64,000 nt of DNA from Bradyrhizobium sp. DOA9 (GCF_000617845.2 NZ_DF820425.1:379690-443689); one strand, 5' to 3'; counted from the first letter of the stretch, positions 9,095-17,144 are shown. Translations and numbers: made by a program. The notes: generated from the sequence alone by a model not told the origin.

Positions 9095-9148
9095 TTGACT
9101 TCGGCCGTGGCGCGTGATTTATATGAACTATACGGTGTATTTTATTAA
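9095..9148 (+). promoter_or_regulatory. Sigma70-type promoter with operator over the start site
   Basis: TTGACT at 9095-9100 and TTTATA at 9118-9123 are separated by 17 bases, a near-ideal housekeeping promoter. The predicted start (about 9130) falls inside TATACGGTGTATTTTATTAA (9129-9148), which contains the inverted repeat ATAC-GGT-GTAT (9130-9140). The same 20-mer with two changes lies beside the tetR gene at 6793-6812. A repressor bound here would block initiation. The first gene of the operon starts at 9160 after an AAGGAG site. Confidence 0.7.
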
Positions 9149-9159
9149 GGAGACGCGGA

Positions 9160-9360
9160 ATGTCAACCCTGCTGTTTGCGTTGATGCGCGAAAATCCGTT
9201 GCCCGGCCTCGCCGCCGCATCGCTGAACGTGATTGTCGCCCTGTGCCTCGTGACCCTAAGCGTTCTGCTTGGCATCACGATCGCGATCATCGCTTGGGCT
9301 CAAACCCTTGCGGCGCGCCAGCTCAGCACCGTTCGGCTGGAGCGGAGGACCCTCGCATGA
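9160..9360 (+). CDS. Small single-span membrane protein
   Basis: A 66-residue protein with one long hydrophobic helix (residues 18-48, ASLNVIVALCLVTLSVLLG...) and a short basic tail. AAGGAG precedes the ATG at a good distance. It is the first gene after the promoter and operator at 9095-9148 and overlaps the next gene by 4 bp (ATGA), so it is clearly translated as part of an operon. No known family is recognised. Confidence 0.75.
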   Translation: MSTLLFALMRENPLPGLAAASLNVIVALCLVTLSVLLGITIAIIAWAQTLAARQLSTVRLERRTLA

Positions 9361-9512
9361 CGGCGGCCCTGCTGATCGCCCGTGACTGCATCATCTATTG
9401 CGTCAGCGTCTGGATCGCGCCCGTCGAATGCGTGTTCGACGTGATCGAGGCCGAGCTCGCGCGCAGGGGCGTTACGCCCGAGGAGGCCGACCGCCTCACG
9501 CGCAGGGCGTGA
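9357..9512 (+). CDS. Small unknown protein (51 aa)
   Basis: A 51-residue protein beginning MTAALLIARDCIIYCVSVW, a short hydrophobic segment with two cysteines, then an acidic/basic tail (IEAELARRGVTPEEADRLTRRA). Its ATGA overlap with the stop of the preceding gene supports it as a real translationally coupled gene. The two may form a small membrane complex, but that is inference only. Confidence 0.65.
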   Translation: MTAALLIARDCIIYCVSVWIAPVECVFDVIEAELARRGVTPEEADRLTRRA

Positions 9513-9525
9513 GAGGACGGAGGGC

Positions 9526-9753
9526 GTGCCCGACATGCTGAAATTCATCGAAGTCTTTGACGTCATCGAAGTGGATCCAACCAGTGGCAAGACGGCGTGG
9601 ACCGGTGTCACCGGAACGCGAGCGGCGCTCCAGCGCGACGGATTCATGATCGACCCGAAAGCCGGCGCCTATTGTCCGACGGACTGGCTCGACGAGCGCG
9701 GTTATCTCGATGTCGAGCTCGCACGCCGGCACCCGCGCCCCTGGAGTATCTGA
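9526..9753 (+). CDS. Small unknown soluble protein (75 aa)
   Basis: Up to 75 residues (GTG at 9526, or ATG at 9535 giving 72). The protein (MLKFIEVFDVIEVDPTSGK...) has no signal or membrane segment and ends YLDVELARRHPRPWSI. A GGAGG lies just upstream. It follows the previous gene by 13 bp, in the same operon. The alternating hydrophobic pattern at the start suggests a small beta-containing fold. No family recognised. Confidence 0.6.
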   Translation: MPDMLKFIEVFDVIEVDPTSGKTAWTGVTGTRAALQRDGFMIDPKAGAYCPTDWLDERGYLDVELARRHPRPWSI

Positions 9754-9793
9754 TGATGAGACGGACTGATTTGCGCGTCGGGAGCGACCTGTC

Positions 9794-10093
9794 GTGAGCC
9801 GACGATCCGCAATGCTCATGCGTGCGAGCCAGCCGACCGACGCCGCCCTGCCCTTGCGCGGCTATTTCCTGTCGGTGGGTGGCGCGCTGGCCTGCCTGCT
9901 TCTGCTGGCGAGCTGGGTGCTGCCGGCGCAACTGCCGGCTCATCCTGCCGAGATGGATCCTGCACGGCTCCCCATCCGCATCCACTCCGACGTCAAGCCG
10001 CCGGAGCGCGTCGTGATCGACACCAGTCAGTCGCTGCCGGGGCTCTCCGACAAGGAAATCGTCGTCGCGCGCTCGCCCGCGGCGAGAGATTGA
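9794..10093 (+). CDS. Small membrane-anchored protein (99 aa)
   Basis: A 99-residue protein with GTG start at 9794 (GGAG about eight bases upstream); ATG at 9812 is possible. One membrane helix (residues 24-44, YFLSVGGALACLLLLASWVL) is followed by a periplasmic tail rich in Pro and charged residues (PARLPIRIHSDVKPPERVVID). The topology suggests an inner-membrane protein with a short periplasmic domain. It is the fourth small gene of the operon. Function unknown. Confidence 0.65.
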   Translation: MSRRSAMLMRASQPTDAALPLRGYFLSVGGALACLLLLASWVLPAQLPAHPAEMDPARLPIRIHSDVKPPERVVIDTSQSLPGLSDKEIVVARSPAARD

Positions 10094-10116
10094 CCGACCA
10101 GACCGGGATTGATCCA

Positions 10117-10716
10117 ATGTCGAAACAGCATTTGTTTGCCCTGATCGTGTGGTCCGCCACGCTCGCCGCCGGCGCCGCCGTCGCCGACGTCCGGAATTTC
10201 TCGGGGGCCGACAGCCAAGGTGCGGCTTCGCAGAGCAATAGCGAGGAGGCCGCCATCCGCCGCGTCCTCTCGGAGTTCCGCACCACGCGCATCCCCCTCA
10301 GCCGCGCCATGACGATCGCGGAGCAACTGCACAGCGGCTCGAAGACGGCCGACATCAGCTTCGAGTCGGCGGGCTTGCCCCTCTACCGCGTCCGCACCAT
10401 CCGGAATGAGCACGTGTGGGAGAACGCCATCGACGCCAATACCGGCAGGATCACCGGCAAGGAGCTGACGTTCTCGCTGAAGGAGCTCGACCGCGACGAC
10501 CTCGCCAACATCCTCTCCCTCAGATGGATCAAGCAGGAATTGTCGGATGCCGTGCAGGTCGCCGAGAGAGCAGCAGCCGGCAGCGCGTTGGCCGGTGGTC
10601 TGATGCGTCAGGACGGCAAGCTCAACTTCGTGATCATCGTCGCCAGCGGCGACCATTTGAAAGAGGTGATGCTCGAGCCGCCCAAAGTCGGAAAGCAGGA
10701 ATCGAGCCGCCACTAA
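10117..10716 (+). CDS. Secreted PepSY-like protein
   Basis: A 199-residue precursor: signal peptide MSKQHLFALIVWSATLAAGAAVA, then a mature domain with the PepSY pattern (LSRAMTIAEQL, ...LYRVRTIRNEHVWENAIDANTGRITGKE). PepSY domains act as inhibitors or chaperone-like binders in the periplasm; the role here is inferred from the pattern only. The start at 10117 is chosen because it opens the signal peptide; a TTG at 10090 is less likely. It is last of the small-gene series and lies 38 bp before the patatin gene. Confidence 0.7.
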   Translation: MSKQHLFALIVWSATLAAGAAVADVRNFSGADSQGAASQSNSEEAAIRRVLSEFRTTRIPLSRAMTIAEQLHSGSKTADISFESAGLPLYRVRTIRNEHVWENAIDANTGRITGKELTFSLKELDRDDLANILSLRWIKQELSDAVQVAERAAAGSALAGGLMRQDGKLNFVIIVASGDHLKEVMLEPPKVGKQESSRH

Positions 10717-10754
10717 CAAGGCACCCCTATCACCAGTCAAAGAGCCCAACCCTC

Positions 10755-11921
10755 ATGAACTTCCAGCCTCGACCGCAGCTCTCATCCGCACAGCGGCAGC
10801 TTCCCTTTGATTGCATCGCCCTGCTGCTCCAAGGTGGCGGCGCGCTCGGCGCCTATCAGGCGGGCGTCTACGAAGCCCTGGCCGAAGCCAGCATCCACCC
10901 CGATTGGGTCGCCGGCATTTCGATCGGCGCGATCAATGCCGCCATCATCGCCGGCAACCCGCCGGAGTCCCGCGTCGATCGCCTGCGCGATTTCTGGACC
11001 CAGGTCACCTCGACGGCGCCCTGGGAGTGGTCGGCTTTCGGCGATTGGACAAAGAGCGACGGCACGCGCAACCTCCTCAACCAGATGAGCGCCGGTCTTG
11101 CGGCCGCGTGTGGCGCCGCCGGATTCTTCTCCGCCCGTCCCGTCTTGCCCTGGCTGCAGCCAGGTGGAGCCAGCGATGCGACCAGCATCTATGACACGCG
11201 CGCGCTCAAGACCACGCTGGAGCGACTGGTCGATTTCGATCGGCTCAACAGCGGACTGACGCGCTTCAGCGCCGGCGCGGTCAACGTCAGAACCGGCAAT
11301 TTCGTCTATTTCGACAACACGACTCACACCATCCAGCCGGAGCACATCATGGCGAGCGGCGCGCTGCCGCCGGGCTTTCCGGCGGTGGAGATCGAGGGCG
11401 AGCATTATTGGGACGGCGGTCTCGTTTCCAATACGCCGCTGCAATGGGTGATCGAATCGGATGCCCCGCAGGACATCCTGGCATTTCAGGTCGACCTCTG
11501 GAGCGCGCGTGGACAACTTCCCGCCAACATGGCCGAAGTGATCACGCGGCATAAGGAAATCCAGTATTCCAGCCGCACGCGCGCCAGCACCGACCAGTTC
11601 AAGCGGGTGCAGCGCCTGCGGCGCGCGCTCACGGAGCTGCTCGGCCGGCTGCCCGACGATCTCAGCCAGCACGATGACGTGAAGCTGCTCAGCACGGCGG
11701 TCTCCCGCAACGTCTACAACATCGTCCATCTCATCTACCGCGCGCGCAACCACGAGGGACACTCCAAGGACTACGAGTTCTCGCGGCTGTCCATGCAGGA
11801 GCATTGGCGCGCCGGCTACCACGACGCGCTGCGCACGCTGCGCCATCCCGAGGTGCTCGCGCGCCCTTCGAGTCCCGATGGCGTCTTCACCTTCGATCTC
11901 GAACATGACGGCCGCGAGTAG
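10755..11921 (+). CDS. Patatin-like phospholipase (DUF3734-type)
   Basis: A 388-residue cytosolic serine hydrolase. Residues 27-32 form the oxyanion loop (QGGGALGAYQAG), Ser56 is the nucleophile in GISIG, and the catalytic Asp is in WDGGLVSNTP. The C-terminal third matches the DUF3734 extension that follows patatin domains in many proteobacteria. In rhizobia this gene is usually found with acetoacetate decarboxylase and 3-hydroxybutyrate dehydrogenase, which suggests a role in mobilising polyhydroxybutyrate or lipid; that is inference. It starts 31 bp before the next gene's leader and shares its strand. Confidence 0.9.
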   Translation: MNFQPRPQLSSAQRQLPFDCIALLLQGGGALGAYQAGVYEALAEASIHPDWVAGISIGAINAAIIAGNPPESRVDRLRDFWTQVTSTAPWEWSAFGDWTKSDGTRNLLNQMSAGLAAACGAAGFFSARPVLPWLQPGGASDATSIYDTRALKTTLERLVDFDRLNSGLTRFSAGAVNVRTGNFVYFDNTTHTIQPEHIMASGALPPGFPAVEIEGEHYWDGGLVSNTPLQWVIESDAPQDILAFQVDLWSARGQLPANMAEVITRHKEIQYSSRTRASTDQFKRVQRLRRALTELLGRLPDDLSQHDDVKLLSTAVSRNVYNIVHLIYRARNHEGHSKDYEFSRLSMQEHWRAGYHDALRTLRHPEVLARPSSPDGVFTFDLEHDGRE

Positions 11922-11951
11922 GCCCGATCTCATCGCCAGGAGAGAACGCAA

Positions 11952-12743
11952 ATGCGCGAGACTGACGTGAAGCAACGCGCCTTCGCCATGCCGCTGACCA
12001 ACCCGGCCTATCCGCCCGGGCCGTACCGGTTCGTCGACCGCGAATACCTGATCATCACCTATCGCACCGATCCGGCCAGGCTGAGGGCCGTGGTTCCAGA
12101 GCCGCTCGAGGTCGACGAGCGAGAAGCGCTCGTCAAGTACGAGTTCATCCGGATGCCCGACTGCAACGGCTTTGGCGATTACACCGAAAGCGGACAGGTC
12201 ATTCCCGTCTCGTTCCGCGGACGCAAGGGCGGCTACACGCACTGCATGTTCCTCAACGACGAAGGACCCATCGCGGGCGGGCGCGAGCTCTGGGGCTTTC
12301 CGAAGAAGCTTGCACAGCCGACCTTGCAGACCGAGATCGACACGCTGATCGGTACGCTGGATTATGGCCCCGTGCGGGTCGCCACGGGGACGATGGGCTA
12401 CAAGCACCGCGAGGCCGATCTGGCGAAAGTCAAGACTGCACTGAACGAGCCGAACTTCCTGCTCAAGATCATCCCGCATGTCGACGGCAGCCCACGCATC
12501 TGCGAGCTGGTTCGGTACCATCTCGAGGACATCGTGCTGAAAGGGGCCTGGACCGGACCGGCGGCCTTGGCCCTCACACCACACGCATTGGCGCCGGTTG
12601 CCGAGCTGCCGGTCCTGGACATTGTCTCGGCCATCCATATCCGCGCCGACCTTACACTCGGCCTCGGGACGGTGGTGCATGACTATCTGCAACAGCCGGC
12701 TCGCGGCTCGATTCGCGCCGGTGAGAAGGCTCTGGTCTTTTGA
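11952..12743 (+). CDS. adc: Acetoacetate decarboxylase
   Basis: A 263-residue enzyme that converts acetoacetate to acetone and CO2 through a Schiff-base lysine. The key motif [13 protein letters not shown] holds Lys118 and Lys119, matching the adjacent Lys pair (catalytic Lys115 and its pKa-setting neighbour) of the clostridial enzyme. Other family blocks are [10 protein letters not shown] and [19 protein letters not shown]. It follows the patatin by 30 bp and precedes a truncated short-chain dehydrogenase, fitting a cluster that handles C4 ketone bodies. Confidence 0.93.
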   Translation: MRETDVKQRAFAMPLTNPAYPPGPYRFVDREYLIITYRTDPARLRAVVPEPLEVDEREALVKYEFIRMPDCNGFGDYTESGQVIPVSFRGRKGGYTHCMFLNDEGPIAGGRELWGFPKKLAQPTLQTEIDTLIGTLDYGPVRVATGTMGYKHREADLAKVKTALNEPNFLLKIIPHVDGSPRICELVRYHLEDIVLKGAWTGPAALALTPHALAPVAELPVLDIVSAIHIRADLTLGLGTVVHDYLQQPARGSIRAGEKALVF

Positions 12744-12786
12744 CTCCGATGGCGCGCTCCTGTTCGCACGTTACGAGGAATCTACG

Positions 12787-12861
12787 ATGGGAATTCCGAA
12801 CGGTAGGACCGTGATCGTCACCGGCTCGACCAGCGGCATTGGCCTTGCTTGCGCGGGGTGA
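12787..12861 (+). pseudogene. Truncated short-chain dehydrogenase (3-hydroxybutyrate dehydrogenase-like)
   Basis: Only 24 codons remain: MGIPNGRTVIVTGSTSGIGLACAG then stop. The TGSTSGIG glycine-rich NAD loop is the exact N-terminal signature of short-chain dehydrogenases such as 3-hydroxybutyrate dehydrogenase. After 'GLACA' the reading frame runs into repeat DNA (GCGGGGTG from 12853), which resembles the core of the long palindromic repeats at 20485 and 44374. The catalytic YxxxK part is missing. Its place after adc is where the dehydrogenase gene normally sits. I see no continuation within 320 bp. Confidence 0.8.
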
Positions 12862-13176
12862 AGGTCTCTCCACGCATGCTCTGCCCGTGTTGAGAGATCA
12901 CCCCACCCCGCTCGCGCTGCGCGCGATCGACCACGGGCGAGCTACGCTCGACCCGGCCCCCTCGTAGCGGCGGTCTACGCGCACGCCTCGTCCTTCGAGA
13001 CGGCGCTGGCGCGCCTCCTCAGGATGAGGCTGATCAGCGTCAGCGCCCGTTGAAACTGCTGCCGCGCACTCCGACCTCATCCTGAGAGCCTGACTCAAGC
13101 GGGCGCCTCGAAGCGTGGCCGCAGGGAAAAGCTCTCAAATGCGATAGCTCTACCCTTCCAGGGGAGGGTTAGGAAT
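12854..13176. repeat. Degenerate composite of long palindromic repeats
   Basis: This gene-free stretch holds the element core GATCACCCCACCCCGCTCGC (12896-12915) followed by GCGCGATCGAC, as in the elements at 20485-20644 and 44374-44539. It also has CTCGTCCTTCGAGACGGCGC (12988-13007) next to AGGATGAG/CTCATCCTGA half-palindromes, and ends with a degraded CCCTTCCAGGGGAGGG. It begins exactly where the dehydrogenase stump loses its homology and lies downstream of the convergent cyclase gene. Confidence 0.65.
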
Positions 13177-13182
13177 GCCCCC

Positions 13183-14745
13183 TCACGCCGGCTTGAGCGA
13201 GGCCAGCGCGTTCTCCAGCAGCGAGCGGACGCGCGCGGCGTCGCCCGATTTCACCACGGCGGGGTCGAGATAGAGCTCGAGGCCCGGCGCGCGCTCGGTG
13301 ATGATGCCGCTGTTCTCCGCGGCAGTGTCGTTCAGCGCGTCGACCGAATAGGGGATCACCTCGCGGCTGATGCCCTTCATCGTGATCGCCGGCAGCGCGT
13401 GGGCGCGGACGATGTCGCTGACGAGGGCGAAGGTCTCGTAGCTCAGCACGATGCCGCCGGGCTCGGCGATCGATTGCAGGCGTGCAGCGAGGTTCGCCTC
13501 CGCACCGATGATGGTGTAGTCCATGCGGTCGGTGCTGCCGAAATTGCCGACGTTGCAATAGCCGGAATTGATGCCCATGCGCGAGCGGAACGGCTGCTCG
13601 ATGCCGGACGCCCGCCATTTCGCGTTGAGCTCGGCGAGGCGCTGCTGCATGCGCCAGGCCATCTGCAGGCAGGCCTGCGCGTCGGCCCGGTCGCCCCTGG
13701 TCTCGGGGTCGCCGAAGAAGATCAGCATGGCGTCGCCGATGAACTTGTCGATGGTGCCGCCATAGTCGTGGGCGATCGCCGACATCTCGGTGAAATATTC
13801 ATTGAGGAGCTGGGTCAGCTGCTCGGGCTGCAGCCGCTCGGCGGTGGCGGTGAAGTTCTGGATGTCGGAGAAGAAGATGGTGAGCTTCTTGCGCTCGGTG
13901 TGGATGGTGACGTCCTTCTGGCCGCTGAAAATCGACTTGTAGACCTGCGGCGGGATGTAGCGCGAGATCTTCATCGACAGCGACGCGAGGAAGTCGTTGG
14001 CGGATTCGAGCTCCTTGTTCATGGTCTTGATGCGGCGCGCCTGGCGGCGCTGCAGCGAGAGGAACGACAAGCCGCTGCCGGCGGCGATCAGGAAATAGGC
14101 CAGCAGGAACTTGAACGAGAAGATGTTGGCGGCGATCGGCTGGGCGATGATGACCTCCTGGATGCCGCGGACATCCCCCACCTTCCAGTCCTTCTTCGGG
14201 CTCTCGGGATGGCTGTTGTGGCAGCTGACGCAGGCCGGACCCATCGTGACAGGCGCAACGAGGCGGACCTTGTCGTTGAACAGCGAGGTCTCGGTCTCCA
14301 CGATCTTCTGCTCGGGATCCCGGCGCAGCGCATCGAGCGCGTCCCTCTCGAACTTGTCGAGCTGGTGCGCGGCGCGGTTCTGGAACGGGAAATCCGAGAC
14401 GAAGCGGTAAGTGATGTTCTCCTGCTGCGCGCCGATCACCCGGCCGAGCTCCAGCGACAGCGTCGCGGGGATCGGGATCGCGCCGGGCACGGATTCGTAA
14501 TTGTGAACGACTTTTGTGGTGCCGTTCGGATTGGCCAGCACGCGGCCGACCACGTTGGAGGCGTAGTAGCTGCGCACGCTCGTGATCACCGAATTGAGGT
14601 CGATCGCCTGGCGCCGCAGCGCCGTCTTGCTGAGCTCGGTCAGGTCCAGCCACACCGCGACCGGCAAAGCGAGCAGGAGGAAGGCGATCGCAGCACCCGT
14701 GAGGACGCCGCTCTTGCGCTGTTCTTCGGAGATCTGTTGTTTCAC
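13183..14745 (-). CDS. Adenylate cyclase with haem-binding Tll0287-like sensor domain
   Basis: About 520 residues from a GTG at 14745 (GGAG seven bases upstream; a TTG at 14799 is unlikely). Domains: a membrane helix (about 13-33), a periplasmic Tll0287/DUF3365-like domain with one c-type haem motif CVSCH (residues 172-176), a second helix (about 208-230), a short linker, and a class III cyclase domain. The cyclase keeps both metal aspartates (FFSDIQNF, FIGDAML), the substrate Lys (DKFIGD) and Asp (MDYTIIG), and the Asn/Arg pair (GAEANLAARLQ), so it should be an active adenylate cyclase. The haem could sense redox, NO or CO. Confidence 0.88.
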   Translation of the reverse strand: MKQQISEEQRKSGVLTGAAIAFLLLALPVAVWLDLTELSKTALRRQAIDLNSVITSVRSYYASNVVGRVLANPNGTTKVVHNYESVPGAIPIPATLSLELGRVIGAQQENITYRFVSDFPFQNRAAHQLDKFERDALDALRRDPEQKIVETETSLFNDKVRLVAPVTMGPACVSCHNSHPESPKKDWKVGDVRGIQEVIIAQPIAANIFSFKFLLAYFLIAAGSGLSFLSLQRRQARRIKTMNKELESANDFLASLSMKISRYIPPQVYKSIFSGQKDVTIHTERKKLTIFFSDIQNFTATAERLQPEQLTQLLNEYFTEMSAIAHDYGGTIDKFIGDAMLIFFGDPETRGDRADAQACLQMAWRMQQRLAELNAKWRASGIEQPFRSRMGINSGYCNVGNFGSTDRMDYTIIGAEANLAARLQSIAEPGGIVLSYETFALVSDIVRAHALPAITMKGISREVIPYSVDALNDTAAENSGIITERAPGLELYLDPAVVKSGDAARVRSLLENALASLKPA

Positions 14746-14769
14746 GTCGTGGCTCCGTTGTGTGCGATT

Positions 14770-14799
14770 TTGTCGCAAACCCCTCGGAATCTGCGACAA
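14770..14799. promoter_or_regulatory. Perfect 8-bp inverted repeat upstream of the cyclase gene
   Basis: TTGTCGCA (14770-14777) and TGCGACAA (14792-14799) form perfect arms around a 14-base spacer. The repeat lies 25-54 bp upstream of the GTG start at 14745, in the space between the divergent cyclase and racemase-like genes. The position suits a dimeric regulator operator; the regulator is not identified. Confidence 0.45.
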
Positions 14800-14936
14800 G
14801 GATGCGGCGGCACAGAGCCAAGAATCATAGGCTCACGCAACCCCATTTTATGGTGGGTCGGCAGAGCAGCCTTTTCGTTTGATCACGGATGCTTAAGATC
14901 GGCGCCCACCTGCATCCGCTCCGCCGGGAGAGAGCC

Positions 14937-16028
14937 ATGACCGAGACCATCCGCATCAAGCGCTTTGTCGCACGCCCCGTGATCGTGCCGATGAACCTGC
15001 CGCTCCAGACCTCGACCGGGGCGGTCGCCAAGGCACCGCTGGTGCTGATTGACTGCGAGACCGACCACGGCGCAACCGGCCATGCCTATCTGTTCTCGAT
15101 CACGCCATCGGCCCTGAAGCCGCTGACGGCGATGGTCACGGAAATGTCAGAGCTCGTCGCCGGCGACGAGCTGCTGCCGTTCGAGATCGAGCGCAAGCTG
15201 AGCCAGCGTTTCACGCTGCTGGGCCTCGCCGGCCTGCAGCGGCTGGCGCAATCCGGCATCGACATGGCGGCATGGGACGCGCTGGCGCGCACGCGCGGCC
15301 TGCCGCTGGCCCGTCTGCTCGGCGGCGCGCCGAAGCCGGTGCGCGCCTACAATTCGAAGGGCCTCGGCATCATGCCGGTGGGCGCCGCGGTGGAGGAAGC
15401 CCACAAGCTGCTGGCCGAGGGGTTCCACGCCGCAAAGATCCGCGTCGGCCGCAGCGATGCGCGGGAGGACCTCGCGGTCGTGCGCGCGGTGCGCAAGGCC
15501 GTCGGCGACGAGGTCACGCTGATGTGCGACTACAACCAGGCGCTGACGGTCACCGAGGCGATCCGCCGCGGCGAGATGCTCGACGACGAGGGCCTCACCT
15601 GGATCGAGGAGCCGATCCGCCACGACGATCATGCCGGCTGCGCCCGCATTGCCGATGCGCTGCAGACGCCGGTCCAGATCGGCGAGAATTTCGACAGCGC
15701 GTTTTCCATGCAAGCCGCGCTCTCGGCGGAGGCCTGCGACTACGTGATGCCTGACGTGCAGCGCATCGGCGGCGTCACCGGCTGGCTGCGGGCCGCTTCG
15801 CTCGCCCACGCCGCCGGCATCGAGATGTCGTCGCACCTGTTCTCGGAAGTCAGCGCGCATCTGCTCTGCGTGACGCCGACCGCGCATTGGCTGGAATATG
15901 TCGACTGGGCCGATGCGGTGCTGGCAACGCGGCTGCACATCAAGGACGGCTTCGCGCTGCCGAGCGAGGAGCCCGGCAACGGGATCGCGTGGGACGAGGC
16001 GGCGGTCGCCAAATATCTCGTCAAATAG
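14937..16028 (+). CDS. Mandelate racemase/muconate lactonizing enzyme family protein
   Basis: A 363-residue enolase-superfamily enzyme, starting at 14937 after GGGAGAGAG. The C-terminal barrel matches mandelate racemase closely (IGGVTGW, MSSHLFSEVSAHL, TPTAHWLEY). Metal ligands are in CDYNQ, WIEEP and IGENF. The catalytic His is in SSHLF, its partner Asp in MPDVQRIGG and the Glu in FSEVSAH. The usual KxK motif reads K167-I-R169, so the second lysine, the (S)-specific base in mandelate racemase, is Arg. That may make it one-sided, such as a dehydratase or epimerase for a related acid. Substrate not known. Confidence 0.85.
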   Translation: MTETIRIKRFVARPVIVPMNLPLQTSTGAVAKAPLVLIDCETDHGATGHAYLFSITPSALKPLTAMVTEMSELVAGDELLPFEIERKLSQRFTLLGLAGLQRLAQSGIDMAAWDALARTRGLPLARLLGGAPKPVRAYNSKGLGIMPVGAAVEEAHKLLAEGFHAAKIRVGRSDAREDLAVVRAVRKAVGDEVTLMCDYNQALTVTEAIRRGEMLDDEGLTWIEEPIRHDDHAGCARIADALQTPVQIGENFDSAFSMQAALSAEACDYVMPDVQRIGGVTGWLRAASLAHAAGIEMSSHLFSEVSAHLLCVTPTAHWLEYVDWADAVLATRLHIKDGFALPSEEPGNGIAWDEAAVAKYLVK

Positions 16029-16037
16029 GCCGGCGTT

Positions 16038-16460
16038 CTAAGAGCGAACGGCGGCAATCATGTTCAGCTCGACCGGCGCTCCCCGCGGCAACTCGGCGAC
16101 GCCGACGGACGTCCGCGTGTGACGGCCGCGATCGCCGAGACGTTCGATCAGCCGGTCGGAAGCACCGTTCATGACCTGCGACTGCTGGGTAAATCCAGGC
16201 GCCGAGGCGACATATCCCACGACTTGCAGGACCTGGACGATCCTGTCCTCGCCGCCCGTTGCATGGTTGATGGCCGCAATGCAGAGATCGGCGCAGAGGG
16301 CGGCAGCCTCCTGCGCGGCCGCGACATCGACGCCAGCGCCGACGTTGCCCGCATACAGCAGGTCCTCGCCGCGACGGGGCAGCTGACCGCTGACATAGGC
16401 AATGCCACCATGGATGATGACCGGCAGGTAGTTGCCGCCCGGCTTGTTCACGACGCTCAT
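16038..16460 (-). CDS. RidA/YjgF-type enamine deaminase family protein
   Basis: A 140-residue protein of the RidA (YjgF/YER057c/UK114) fold. It begins with a segment GGNYLPVIIHGGIAYVSGQLP and has a C-terminal block PVELNMIAAV, which replaces the canonical IEIEAVA-type end. The canonical Arg of RidA is not obvious, so it is likelier a RidA-like subfamily member. The start at 16460 is preferred because the longer reading adds residues with no family match. It converges on the racemase-like gene (9-bp gap) and is divergent from the NUDIX gene. Confidence 0.85.
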   Translation of the reverse strand: MSVVNKPGGNYLPVIIHGGIAYVSGQLPRRGEDLLYAGNVGAGVDVAAAQEAAALCADLCIAAINHATGGEDRIVQVLQVVGYVASAPGFTQQSQVMNGASDRLIERLGDRGRHTRTSVGVAELPRGAPVELNMIAAVRS

Positions 16461-16580
16461 CTCGATCACCTGCCTTGCTTTTACATCCGATGGATGACGG
16501 ACAATGGCAGGCGGGGAATCGCGGATCAAGGCTGGGACGCTTTTGCATGCCGACAACGACGCGGACTATAACGATCCCGC

Positions 16581-17045
16581 ATGACCACTTGGCGCCCACA
16601 TCCCCATATCCGCGTCGTCGCGCTCGGCCTGCACTGGCGCGGCGGTCGGCTGCTGGCGGCCGAGGTGCGCGACGATGCGGGACGAATCAAGGGCGTGCGC
16701 CCGCTCGGCGGCGAGATCGAGTTCGGCGAGAGCTGGCGCGCGGCCTTGGTGCGGGAATTCAACGAAGAGCTCGGCATCGACGTCAGCATCGTGGGCGAGC
16801 CGCTGGTGCTGGAGAACATTTTTGTGCACGAGGGTTCAACCGGCCACGAGATGATGTTCATCGCGGAGGTCGCGTTTCCGGATGGCGCATTCACCGGCCA
16901 GGACCGCATCGACTTCCGCGAGGACAACGGAGAGCAAATCGTCGCGCGCTGGTTCGACCTTGCCGATCTCGACGTGGACGGCGGACCGGAGCTTTATCCG
17001 GCTGGGCTGAGGGACTTGCTGCTTGGGGGCAAGGACGCGACATGA
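16581..17045 (+). CDS. NUDIX hydrolase
   Basis: A 154-residue hydrolase of nucleoside diphosphate-linked compounds. It has a perfect Nudix box at about residues 44-66: GEIEFGESWRAALVREFNEE followed by LGI, matching GX5EX7REUXEEXGU with all metal-binding glutamates. The N-terminus (VRVVALGLHWRGGRLLAAEV region) is the usual first strand set. No signal peptide. It stands alone between the RidA-like gene (divergent) and a repeat plus tRNA. Substrate cannot be told from sequence. Confidence 0.93.
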   Translation: MTTWRPHPHIRVVALGLHWRGGRLLAAEVRDDAGRIKGVRPLGGEIEFGESWRAALVREFNEELGIDVSIVGEPLVLENIFVHEGSTGHEMMFIAEVAFPDGAFTGQDRIDFREDNGEQIVARWFDLADLDVDGGPELYPAGLRDLLLGGKDAT

Positions 17046-17069
17046 ACACGCGTTGTCTCCACATCGTCT

Positions 17070-17144
17070 TTGCGAGCGTACCGAGGCAATCCAGACTGCT
17101 GCTTACGGAGAGATTCTGGATTGCTTCGCTGCGCTCGCAATGAC
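17070..17144. repeat. Short palindromic intergenic repeat (GCAATCCAGA family)
   Basis: Arms TTGCGAGCG (17070-17078) and CGCTCGCAA (17132-17140) enclose GGCAATCCAGACTG and TCTGGATTGCTTCGC, also complementary. The same units make up the element at 38691-38778. The rest of the gene-free stretch 17145-17364 shows no gene or clear signal. Confidence 0.75.

Noticed and set aside
10416..10754. N-terminal extension of the patatin frame
   Set aside because: The added residues overlap the PepSY-like gene in another frame; the patatin family begins near the ATG at 10755.
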